DNA from: Blastomussa wellsi
Lineage: Eukaryota; Cnidaria; Anthozoa; Scleractinia; Plerogyridae
Assembly (NCBI GenBank): GCA_947652115.1
Contig: OX393564.1
Location: 3,251,364 to 3,315,363, forward strand
Length of the DNA stretch: 64,000 nt
Direction of reading: 5' to 3'
Part shown: in pieces, positions 1 through 12,207 of the stretch
How the letters are laid out: each line of letters begins with the position of its first letter
How positions within the stretch are numbered: the stretch's first letter is position 1
Translations under genes and position numbers: made by a program
The notes under the pieces: model-generated
Databases searched by the model: none
What the model was told of the DNA's origin: nothing
What the model saw: only the letters and a program-made list of their open reading frames with translations

Positions 1-52
1 AGTGGGATAGTATCTCTGTTATAAAACCGGGGTTTAAAACTACGTCTGCGAC

Positions 53-155
53 ACAGGCTAGCTAGAACGTAGACTGTTCACAGCTACTCTATTTTTTCCG
101 CCGATCGAGGAAAAATACGAAAAAATAGCGGACTGTGAACAGCCCAGCTAGAACG
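53..155. repeat. Short fold-back repeat upstream of the M13 peptidase gene
   Basis: Two arms pair around a short centre. CTGTTCACAG near 75 is matched by CTGTGAACAG near 134, and the inner run CTATTTTTTCCG is matched by CGAAAAAATAG. Both sides are flanked by GCTAGAACG. It looks like a small MITE or its remnant. The rest of 1-578 shows no gene, and I see no convincing TATA box for the gene that starts at 579. Confidence 0.5.
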
Positions 156-578
156 CGTGACAGAACGCTTGTGGCCTTCGGCGCGGCGGGTCAGTTTAGT
201 TGTGTCACATCATTTCAATATATTTGCATCTGAAAGTGGCGGAAGCTTCCGCTTTACTCGATATTTGCATAATTTAATCCGGTACTCGGATAATGCTTTG
301 GGTTTTAGAGGAAAAATAATTTCCGAAATCCGTAGAAAGCCGGATTACAGAGTGCCATTTTAACAAGAAGGCCAAGCAAGCAGAGAAGGTGGGATATTTC
401 AAGTGACAGCAAAAGTCATTTCGTCGCAACATCGTATACGCATCCCGATTTCTGTCTGGCCTGACGCCGAGTGACGGCCATTTGAAAATTTTGAAAATCC
501 TTCCTCTTCTTCGATCGCGAGGACAGGTGCTATTTTTTTAGCGTGTAACCTCAAAATTCTCAAGAAGCAAGACGCGAA

Positions 579-3500
579 ATGTCGTCGACGAGAGACTATA
601 CACGCGCAGAAACCAACGACATGACAACAAATGTTCCTCTGCTCAGCGAAGACTCGTGGGAAGACGGCCACAACGAACCAGTTCTGATGAGCACAGATTC
701 TGTAGAAAACCAGCCCAATGTTCGCTTTTCTGTCTCTTCTAACGAAGGTGGAACACGTCTCGGTTCCCCCTGTAAACTAAAGCTTACAAAGACTACTATT
801 CTTGTGGCGATTATAGCAGTGTTGATTATAATTTGCATCGTGTTTGCCGCCTTGCTGGCACGAAACGGTAAATCGGTTTCATCTGAACCTGAACACAAAG
901 CAGTATGTGTCAGCGAGGGCTGTATAGACGCCGCCTATCATATTTTCCATTCGATGAACCTGTCGGTCGATCCTTGCGACAATTTTTACGAATATGCATG
1001 CGGTGGATGGGCTCAGAACAACCCCATTCCGGAAAGCAAGTCGTTTTGGGGAGTTTATTCAGTTTTGGAGGAGAAAAATGAACGGATTGTACGGCAGTTA
1101 TTAACTAGCGCCACAACTAAGTCTGAAAGTATAAAGAAAGCGAAGACTTTTTACGGTGCTTGCATGAACTTGACAGCCATCAACAGAAAAGGAGCACAAC
1201 CACTGCTCGATATGATAAAAAGCGTTGGAGGATGGAACGTAACCAAGGGTTGGGACCAATCGAAATTTGATTTCGATAAAACACTGCAGGCAGTGCATAA
1301 GTATTCAGTTTCGGCGTTCTTCGGCACAGATGTCGACGCAGATGATAAAGATTCTTCCAAAAATATCATCAAGGTAATTTATTCTGTCAATGCCCGCGCG
1401 GTTTGCTTTGGTCAGTATGCCCGTAGCAGAAAGGAAGACGCGTCCTGACCGCGGTCTAAACGCGCGGGCTGAAGATCGCCGCCTCATCAAAATTTACGTT
1501 TCTTGTTTTGTAGATCGATCAAGGGGGACTAACACTTTCAAGGATTTATTATCTTAAGAATATGTCTGACCCGGTAAGTTGTGTTATAAACACTGCCTCC
1601 TCCGATCCATCGGCTTTTCTCTTTTAGCAAGAAAATGTTGGGAGACTGGGATTTAGCATGAAAATGTGAGCGGGAGCTGGAAGCCAGCGAACAGCGCGAG
1701 CGCGGGGAGCGATGGGAAGGGAAAATCTTTCCCATTTCCTATCCCCTCCCCGCTAAGGGTGGCGAGTTTACGCCAAGCGGGGGGAGGGGGGTGGGATGTT
1801 CTTTAAAGAAGCGTACAAAATCTCTTTTCAAGAGTAACGACTAAAAAAATCAACCCTACGGATTTCATTTTACAAAGGACGCGGCAAATATTGAGGGGTT
1901 CGATTCAGATTCGTGTCCTGCCATCCTTTGTTAGGGGGCAGGGATAGAACATCCCAAAGAAGAGTTAGAGAAAACCAAATATCATTCTGAAAGATTATCG
2001 TTAACATCGTCATCGTCATCGCCATCATCATCATTATCTTTATTATTCGTAATGTTGGTCTGTGTTGAACTGTTTACGTCAATGGCTTCTGTTTACAGAA
2101 ACTTTTTTTTAACTTACACTCTGTTTACTCTGACACTCTGTTTACAGAAACTTGTAGCTTACTTGAAGTATATGACAACTGTTGGTGTTTTGCTGGGAGG
2201 AAACGAGAACGAAACAAGATCGCAGATGCGGCAAGTATTGGACTTGGAGATGAAACTGGCAAAGGTTTGTTGTATGGCTTTTTGAAGCAAAATGAATACA
2301 GCTACTCAAATTTCAGGTTATTTAATTTTATAAAATAAAGGAGTACCAGCTAAAAAAATGTTAAATTAAAGGGAGTCCTGGAGTGCTTTCGACAACAGGT
2401 ACAGTGAAATTTTTTAACAAAAAAAACAGTGGTATGGGGCAAGTGTGTGTCATATCTCTGAAAACTTTTCAGTGGAAAAGACAGTTCCATTTCACCATTT
2501 GCTACCGCTACAGCCAGCACAAACTTCATCAACGAACATGGTCACCATGTTCGTCGTCATTCTGGTAAAATGAGGAACGAGGAATATCTCTGAATATCTC
2601 TCTACTTGTTTAAAAACTTTTCCAGTGGGAAGGATCGCTCCATTTGATTTTTAACTGATAGAAAGTGTTTCTGGGTTTTTTGCGACCCCACACTCAACGC
2701 ATTGGTAGGCTTTTCACGTGGTGAAAGAGACCATTGGATATTTTAACGGAAGTGCATGTAATCAGTGATTTTGTATGAATACGTTTCGTCTTCAGTGCAA
2801 TGTAAAAGGTTTCTTTTTTTATCTATTAGATTTCTGTGCCTCACGAGAACCGAAGCCAAATCGACGAGATGTACAGCAAAACAAACATCATGAAACTTCA
2901 GAAGCTTTGTAACAAGGTAAGAGAATTTCCAGGTAAACGAGATTTGAAGCGAAGAAATCTGTTTAGATCATGTCTCTGATTGGTTATTTCTTTCGCGCGA
3001 AAATCGTATCCAAGCAACAACCAAGTTCTTTCGTTGAGGCCTCATGGGCCACTTTGCGCGAAGAAGTTAGGTGAAGGCGTCTTTAGCGCGGGAAGCAATT
3101 GAGCTCGCGAAGTACTGGGGCTTTACCGTTGATACCCCTTACTGCACTTTGACGAGACAGTCGTGGGAACAAGTCCCGCTTTTGGCAAATCTTCGTTGAG
3201 GCACTCAAGGAGTTTATTTCCATCCAATCAAAAACTAGCGCGAGAGTTCGTGAATACACCGTAAGCAATCACGTTCGACGAGCAAATACGTCACGCTGCT
3301 TAGTAACCTGCGATCATGCCCTCCCTCCCTACTTATCATCTCGGTGAAGGAGGGCATGATACATTTGCTTGTCGGATCTCATGTAAAAAAGCCAGATTTT
3401 GGCTTTTTATCTGATTGGTCGAGAGACAATGCTTATGACGTGCTTGTGTTCTTTTTGGCTGTCTTGTTTGAATGAAGCTTCCGGTCGAGACACAGGGAGG

Positions 3501-6500
3501 AGGAGTTCGAACGATTGTAATGATTTAGCTGAAACTCTGACAGAAAAACCTCTTAAAAAATTCGCCTGATCGCGGGTTAGCTGCTTAGCAAGTTCAGGGA
3601 CGAACACCATGCGCTCAGTCCCGTCCCGGAAGCGAGATTTTCTCCGCCAACACTGCGGAAAAACCAGAAAATGTGAACACTTTGATTTATACCAGAGGTG
3701 GATTATTTTATTTGCCTCTCAATTTTCGCCCTTCATAATTTTGCTTCCAATTTCTGCTACAAGCTCGTAAGTTCGCACGTTGGACTACAATCATGCCATC
3801 TATGTATCATGGCCTCCCTTGCTGACGATGGCCACCTCAAGAAAACCTTTTTCTAACTTTATTTAAACACGGAGAATCATCAGTTAAGCTAAACAAAACT
3901 CGAGAAATCGTGACGTCATGCGCGTGCGCGCTACGTTTTTCCGCGGTCTCCCTCCGTCTCGTCCCCAGGTTTTGCTTCTTGGTCGTGCAGGGTGCGCTTT
4001 GCGGTTTGGGATTGATTTGGCGCTGTTCAAGTGACGTTGTGGGTCTCCCTAACCATCGATCCCCGCGCTCCCTGTTTTACGCCTTTCTGCCTAACCGACT
4101 GGTGCCTGGGGACTAGGCTGGGATTTTCCAATCAAGTGGCACCTGTTCCTCGACTGAAGATTGAAATCATGGAGTGTGAAGTGAACAAGTGGTTCCTTGA
4201 ATCTGGCAGCAATGCATGTATTTTCATTCTTTTCAGATCAATTGGCTGAATTTTTTCAAAAACCGGTTTAAAGATATGCAGCCGAAAACTGAAATTGGAG
4301 ACAAGGAAGAGGTTGTGGTGTATGCTACGCGTTATCTCGCCGCCCTTTCGCCCGTCTTAACGAAAGCACCAAAAACGTAAGGAATGATTTTTGTACATTT
4401 TGAAGGTTGGGCTTGGAAATATATTGAACCTTGAAGCAAAAAGAAATGTAAAGGGCAAAAAATATCATCCGAGCACACATCCACTCTCCTTTCTTCTTTA
4501 GAAGCAAGATCGGTTCTCGACAGTCATGACAATGACATTGACATAGCACGATTTTGACGTGTCATAACGTGACACTATAAGACGTGACGTGACATGATAT
4601 AGATGACGTGACATGGCACGGCTTTACTTATGTTGAGTTGTATTCAGTTGACTTCCATTCCCTGGTAAGTTCCACAGCACAGCTTAAGCATGCTTAGCTA
4701 AAGCTTCGAGAAATGCTTCGTTTACAAATATTACTGCAGACCTTCTTAAATTATCCGTCGAAATAGCGTGGCGGAAAGTTGAAAGACATTCATTCAAATA
4801 AATATCACAAACTTTTCAGGGTACTTAACAACTACATGGTGTGGCGAGTTGTCGCGAGCCTAGCGCCATCACTATCGGAAGAATTCCGTGATGCTAATGA
4901 AGATCTTGTCAAAGTTCTTACTGGCTCAAAGAGGTCGGAAGATTTGTGGAAGCGCTGTATGGGAGAAACTGACGAGGCAATAGGAATGGCTCTGGGGTCT
5001 CTGTTTATTGAAAAGGCCTTTGAGGGAAGCAGTAAACAGCAGGTACGCATGCCCAGCCTGAGATCGTGTCCTCTTCGCAGACGTCATTCTCGTCCCCAGA
5101 GGCCGCGATCCTTTTGGTCAGCACCAAGAACCACGACCTCTGGCCGCCTGCAAAACCGGAAGTCCGTGATTCACGGACTCATTGTTGAATCTGACAAATT
5201 TGATTGGCAGAAAACTACAGATCGAGTACTTTGAGCATGCTCATAAGTTGGGGGCGGCCAGAGGTCTTCCAGAGGTCTCGATTCTTATTGCGGACCAAAA
5301 GGATCGCGGCCTCTGGGGACGAGAATGCGCAGACTTCTTTTGACTCGTCACGCAATCTTCCTATGGACAATCTTATTGCGTGACAAGCCAAAAGAACGAC
5401 TGCGTAGGAGGATATCCCTACTGATCACACCGGGGAAGTAATTTTTTTTTTCTCCTGTACAAAAAAGAAGCCTGATTGCATGTTAACGTATGCGCAGCTA
5501 AACGGTCCCCGCGCGTTTTCAGGACCGTTTTGTGATCGACTGTGCAGGATTCCCTTCATTATATGGGAAGTATTTCACCACCTAGGAACGATCCCAGAAC
5601 CTTTGGCCTGTTAGCGTCCCTCTCGCTACACTACACCACCCGTTTATCCACCAAACCGCCGAAAGGTGCCTTTCCGGATTTAACTGTCATATTATATATC
5701 AGTCATTGATGATCCTACCCCTAACCTAAACCGGCGTGAATCTAACTTAGGTCCAATAATCGTCTTATCTAGGCCTTACTCTGATAATCAGAGAAGAGTT
5801 TCAACCTAGTCCAGTCGTATATAGTAGACCAGACAATACATTGTCCTTATCGATGATAGAGCACTGGAAATGAGGTGATGCAAAGGGAAACACACGCTAG
5901 AGGCCTGGGCATGACGCTCTGTTAAGGCACTTTATTAAACCCCATTATCCAGTGTGACAGTGTTCCAAATGGTCTCTAGGCAACCGACATGATTGACGAG
6001 ATCCGTGCATCGTTTAAAAAAGGTTTACCGTATCTTGAATGGATGGACGACAAGACACGTCTGGCAGCGGAGGACAAGGTAATATTTAAAAAAACACTTG
6101 CTTCGACAACGACGCGAGAACAACTTTGAAAAACTTAGACTCGCGAGTCCCTCGTTGGTGGGTGGCACGAAGTTATGTTGTTAAACTTTTTGCTTTGAAT
6201 TAATCTCTATGTAACTCCCATCGCCCCCCCCCCCCCTTACCCCCACCCCCTGCTATCGGGCAGTCGTCCGGGCTAGAGTTCTGACTTGGACACTGCGTTG
6301 TGGTGTTGAGCAAGACACTTAACTCTCGTGACACTTCTCTTAGCCCAGGAGTACAACTGTGTACCGGCGAATTTAATGCTGGGGGTAACCCCTTCGATGG
6401 ACTAGCATCCCTTCCATGGCAGAACATTAATCCTCCAAGCGCTTAACAAAATATTAAATAAAAGTTTTAAAACGATCGAACGGTAAAATATTAAAAATAT

Positions 6501-9500
6501 TAAAATGTTAATATCCTAATATAAAAGGAAACCATACCACTAACATAATTGTCCCTAATTTAGGCGGACGCTGTCGTAGGCATGATTGGATTTCCAGAAT
6601 ATATTAAAGATCCACAAAAACTGAAGGAAAAGTATGATGGGGTTAGTATAATAGTTGTCCAAATATTATCCTTGCAATCGTGTTAAACAAGCTAGGAGAT
6701 TTCAAACAGCGTGCTTACATTTTCAAACTCTTTGTGGCCATTATGGTTTCACTGGAAAGAAGTAGCAACCCGCCCGATATATGCTGAATACTTAGACAAG
6801 TTGCAAAAAAGGAAACTCGCAAAACTGGACTTAAGGCATTTTGATTAATTGTACATTCATGTTAGTTGTATGAGTAATTTTATCCATATTTTAACATCGT
6901 TTCATATTGTGACTATTTTTTACACGACCCCACAAGCTTTAGCTTTAAATTTTATCGTGTTTAAATAAAGGATATGATGATGATGATGATGATGATGATG
7001 ATAAATTCTGCCGTAACTATTTTTTTTCTTTCAGCTAAATTTTAAACCGATGGATTACTTCCAGAACAAAAGGAACTCAGATGACTTCCACCAGTTGAAA
7101 ACTCTAAAAAGACTTCGAGAACCTGTAGATAAACATAAGTATGGCCATTAGAAAAGAGCATGTCTGAAATAACTGATAAGATATGGGATTAACTGCTTGT
7201 CGCGGATTGGTTGACAAGTTTGGAAAACCATTTTAAAGCTGCCAATAACTGTCAACGTGCGGTTGCTGGCTCGTTGATTGGCTGAGCATTTGTAAAACCA
7301 ATTAGCAAACGAATAAGATGTTTTCAAAAAAAATCAGACATTGTCAACGTTCCCCGAGAAAGTTCTCCCAACGGAAGTCGAGCTTGCGACTTTCCGCATA
7401 CCGGTCGGGCGCTTTAACCCGCGATCGCGATCGTTTGCGCGAACGGCAGCGCAAACCTCAAAACATCACGTAACCTACGCTCTGCCGTCACGTTTGCCGT
7501 TTGCGGTTCACGTTTCAACTGCAGACCTCTCCCAGCGGTAAGTGAAATACGGTAACGTATTTCTGCCACTTCAACGGGACAAACTCGCGTTTTAGACTAA
7601 ACATGAGGCTTTTTTGTATGCGTATACTACTTGAATGTAAGAGTTTAGTATTCAACGGCTGAATGCCGGTTTTCTAGTTTTGGGTGTTTTTTATTGAAGT
7701 TGTCGGAGTGAATGAAAAAACAATAATGGCACTACTGAAGTTACACACTCACTTTACACTGTTTACACAAAGAGTCGGCTGCAACATTAGTACAACTGTC
7801 ACGTTTTGATTTTATTAGTAGTATTTAAAGTCAATGTCGCTTTCTTTTCTAGCAAATGACTCCTTTTAGGTGGCATTCGCCGGTTTGCCGTTTGCCAGCA
7901 AGTTTTCAGGCATGCCACTGAAATAGAGAAAACAAATATCTCAACGTGTGCTACAACAGTTAACCTATTGCTATGAGGTCTTGTATCTTTCACGCCCTGT
8001 TTGCATTATAGCCAAGTCTTATCTTTGCCGCCTGCTCTTTTCCAGGTGGTATATGACTCCTTCGACGGTCAATGCTTATTACAATCCATCAAGGAACCAG
8101 ATCGGTACGTTTGCCATTTCTGAATTTTTTCTCTATGGTTAGCGTCTTAGCAAAAGTGCTCTTATACTCTTTGCCAGACGCATTTCGTCTCGCAATTCCT
8201 TTAGAGGGTGGTACAGTCAAACTGGAGACAAACTGATCGAACCCGATCACGTTATATGTCACTGAAAAGGTCTGAAAACGAACATTGAGTGTCACTGTTT
8301 CAATTTGAATATCTTGGAGAGGTTTTTGAGTGTTTATAAAACATCTTTGTGTTTCTTTTTAGTTTTCCCGGCGGGTATTTTGCAAGCTCCGTATTACAAC
8401 AAGAAATTCCCAAAGTAAGTTTGTATTTCTGTGTCGTATCTAGCAATCAAAATCCAGTATTTCTTTGATATTTTACTTTTATTTACCGTTTTTTGGCTAA
8501 AATACATTCACTTATCCTTGCTTTTTAATGTGCCGCCAGAGTCGTCAACTTTGGAGGAATTGGTTCTGTGGTGGGACACGAGCTTTCTCATGGCTTTGAC
8601 AATTCGGGTAAATATGACATACCTCGTGTAGAGCGTTTCACTCACGTGACCAAAAAAACAAATCGAAAACCATTAAGTGGACAGAGTCAAGAAACTATAG
8701 AAGATAAATAAAGAAAACACTTCTCCAAGTTTCAGGTGCGTGCGTTATTTCAAACTTGCAGTAAGGGGCCGCCGTATTGGTGTACCTCCGGAGATAGTGT
8801 AAACATCTGGACTTTGGTTATCTAGGCCACTGGTTACCTGTTCTGAACAAACAAATATTCATAACATTTTTCCTAATACTTAAAGTTCTCAATAGCTAAA
8901 ACTCGCGAGATAAGCATGTGTTTTTCGACAAACATGATCGAAACTTCATGTCACGCACCGCCATGACTCTGAAATTCAAATTGCGCTGGTTTCTAAACGA
9001 AGGACGCTGTTGAGCTGAAAAATCTGAAAAGTTGTAGGCTGATATAAATTTACCGTTACACCTCTTAGGGCCTGATTACATGGACCGGGCTGGCCCGGTT
9101 AGCCGGGCTTGTTTCAGTGTCCGAGATCTCGGTACGTCTGTTAAACGCAACAAAAATCAACTTCGCGATTACATGACAACCGAGCCAGCCCGGTTAGCCG
9201 ACAAAGAAACCCATCCCGGCAAACCGGGCCAGCCCGGCTCATATAATCAGGCCCTTATTCCTGATGAGTATAAAAAGTTTGGCGGCCCTTTGGTTTTGAA
9301 TTTTAGAATTTGATGACGTCACGTGAAAAACGCACTTTAAACATTCTCGTCCCCAGAGGCCGCGATCCTTTTGGTCAGCACCAAGAATCACGACCTCTGG
9401 CCGTCTCTAAAACCGGAAGTCCGCGAATCACAGACTGATTGTCGAATCTGACAATTCTGATTGGCTGAAAACTACAGAACGAGTACTCTGCGCATGCTCA

Positions 9501-12173
9501 CAAGCTGGGGGTTGCCAGAGGTCTCGATTCATTGGTGCTGACCAAAAGGATCGCGGCCTCTGGGGACGAGAATGCTCTTTTCAGAAACTGATGAATACCA
9601 ATTTCAATCAGCTACGGTGGGCACAAAGTGACCCCAAAACCCTCGCCTTCATTCATCTTTTTGGCTTTTGATACGAGCTACCTGAAATTTTGCATAGATA
9701 TGGAACTCATCAATGTTTTGGCAGGAAAATGATTTGAGTTGGCGCCAATTTTTTTAATTAATATGGAACATTTATGACAGTTTCTGAAAGAACTTGTCAC
9801 AAAGATCCTGAAACTGAAAAAAGTTCTGAAATATGTTAATCTACTCAAAAGTTATCACTAATTGAAGTTTGAATTTTCCGCCATTTTGTTACTAAAAATA
9901 GCTCAAATTGGCGGAAATTTCAAACTTCAATGTTCCATAACTTTGATGAATGTCAGTCCTCAGTGTTATCTCATTGTGGTCGAATTAAATATATATTTTT
10001 GGCTGCAGGTCGAATGTTTGATAAATACGGAAATTACGGAGTGATGTGGTGGACTAACAGATCTGTGGAGCAATACAAGTCGAGAAGTGATTGTATGGTT
10101 GAACAATATTCAAAGTTCTCTTACTTTAATAAACATGTGAGTAAATTGGAGCATTGCAGTACTAGCTGTAAATCGAGTTTGGTCAACTGAGTTGAAATTC
10201 ACCTCTCCGTCAGCTTCAGAAAGGATCAGGGTCCCAAGAAGCTCTGGAACTCTAATTGTTTTGTTGTGGAGCCAGGAGGTCCATTGTTTTTGTTTCTCCG
10301 ATGCCTAAAATTATTTTGCTGTAGGAATGGAGCTCTCAAAACGTTTGCCACTTAACCCGGAGCCCTATTTGGGGGGAGGGGAGGGTTAGAGCGTAGTTTG
10401 GTGGTCCTAGAGCCTGGATTGAGCCGGAAACCATGTTTGATAACTGTCGTGTAAAATCAACATGCAGTAGAGATAAGAATATTGGTCTAAACTGTGAAAG
10501 ATGGTCGTGCATTGCCTTTTCAAAATACAGTATGTTTGACTGATCTTCATTTCCGCCTTGTGATAATTTATTGAACAGGTGAACGGGAAAATAACCCTGG
10601 GAGAAAACATAGCCGACAATGGAGGTTTGAAGGCTGCTTACAATGTAAGTTTTAACTTTGAATTCGAGCATAGTTCCGCCACGGGAGTAATTGTATAAAT
10701 TAGCCGTAGTGCGAGCCAATTTTGAGCTCTATAGCGGAGCTCTGTGGAGCACCATACTTATGACCCACTTATAGAGACCGATACTCACACTCATAGAGAC
10801 CCGTGCATTCCGTTTGTCATGGTTAGCGGAGTGGCTCGCGGAGTGGCGTACGACCGACAGCGACGTCACCATAAGATATCCGCTGACGAGTATCGTGTGG
10901 GAATAATTCGGCCTCAGGGATGTTATGATCAATTGACAGCTGTCAAAAGAAGGTATCCGCTGGCCGGTATCACATGGCCATATGGCGGGCTGAGGTTTAG
11001 AACTCATCGAGCTCCAGTGTTTTTTTTTTAAGTTGACTGCTGATCAGGTTGGACAGAGATTATTTTCACAAAGAATTTTAAAAGAACCTCACCACCAAAG
11101 GAATGATTTGGGAGCTCTGCTTTTAGGCTTGGCTAAATCTATTTATTTCGACCTTATATGTAATGACTGACATGGTTTACATATTCATTTAGCAAATTCA
11201 CAAAGTTTGAGCGTGGAGACTCGCCGACTCTGGCAGAATTTTGTCTAACAGAATACTTTCTTAAACTCCCAACTGGAGTAAACATCACTTGTATCTCTTT
11301 TTGGTTTGCGTTACTACATTTAGTTATGCTATTGGCTTGAAATACTCGCGCCACTTTCCGTAACACCAAAACCATATTTTCCCGCGTTTCTTGTCGGGTT
11401 TCCCAGCTACATGCGTTTGCTTTGAAATTTTGATTGGTTCACTGGATTGTCTATTTCCTTTGTGATCGGCCAGACTGAAAATGGCTAAAATAGGTTGCCA
11501 TTCTAGACATTCTACGCCAGAAGAAACCGAGTACAAGTCCTTTTCCGTTTCTCCCTAGCGATCAATGAAAACTCTGTGCTAATTTCCTCGACTAATGTGA
11601 ATTTGAAACGGTTGTCTGAGGCCGGAAGCTCGAGGGTGTTTTTGAATTTTGTAGTGAAAGTCAGTAGTGACAGGACGGTAGCCTCGCAGCTCCTTGTATA
11701 ACCTCTAAATTTCAGTGGCTGGGATCGTGTTGCAGCCTTATTGTTTGGGCTAGGGTCCATTGTTTGTGCTGTTTGTCCTTTTGTCTCACCTGAAGGGTGG
11801 TCCCCAATCAGGTGAGACTTTGTAAGAGCTGCGAGGTGACCCTGACTGGAGCCGGAATTTGCCGTCTTGTTAAAAACTAACCAATCAGTTCAATTTGTTT
11901 GTGTTGATATTGACCCGGTAGTGTTTTCTCTCTTCCAAGGCCTACAAAGAATGGGAGAAGAAAAATGGACCCGAACCTCCACTTCCACTGCTAAATATAA
12001 CTGCCGATCAAACATTCTTCGTGGCCTTTGCACAGGTATATTTTTCTATATTTTGAGTGGAAGCATATGAAATAATTCATATATGAACTGCAGATGTAGA
12101 TGAAAGTGAAGAATGATCATCGAAGTGGATTTCCAATTTAAGCAACTGGAAAGAAGAAGCCTGGAAAAAATCA

Positions 12174-12207
<34 letters not shown>

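Noticed and set aside
10729..11031. 95-codon frame on the plus strand and its antisense shadow
   Set aside because: It sits inside an intron of the M13 gene, bounded by GAGCTC-containing repeat-like sequence, with no family features; likely part of an unidentified repeat.
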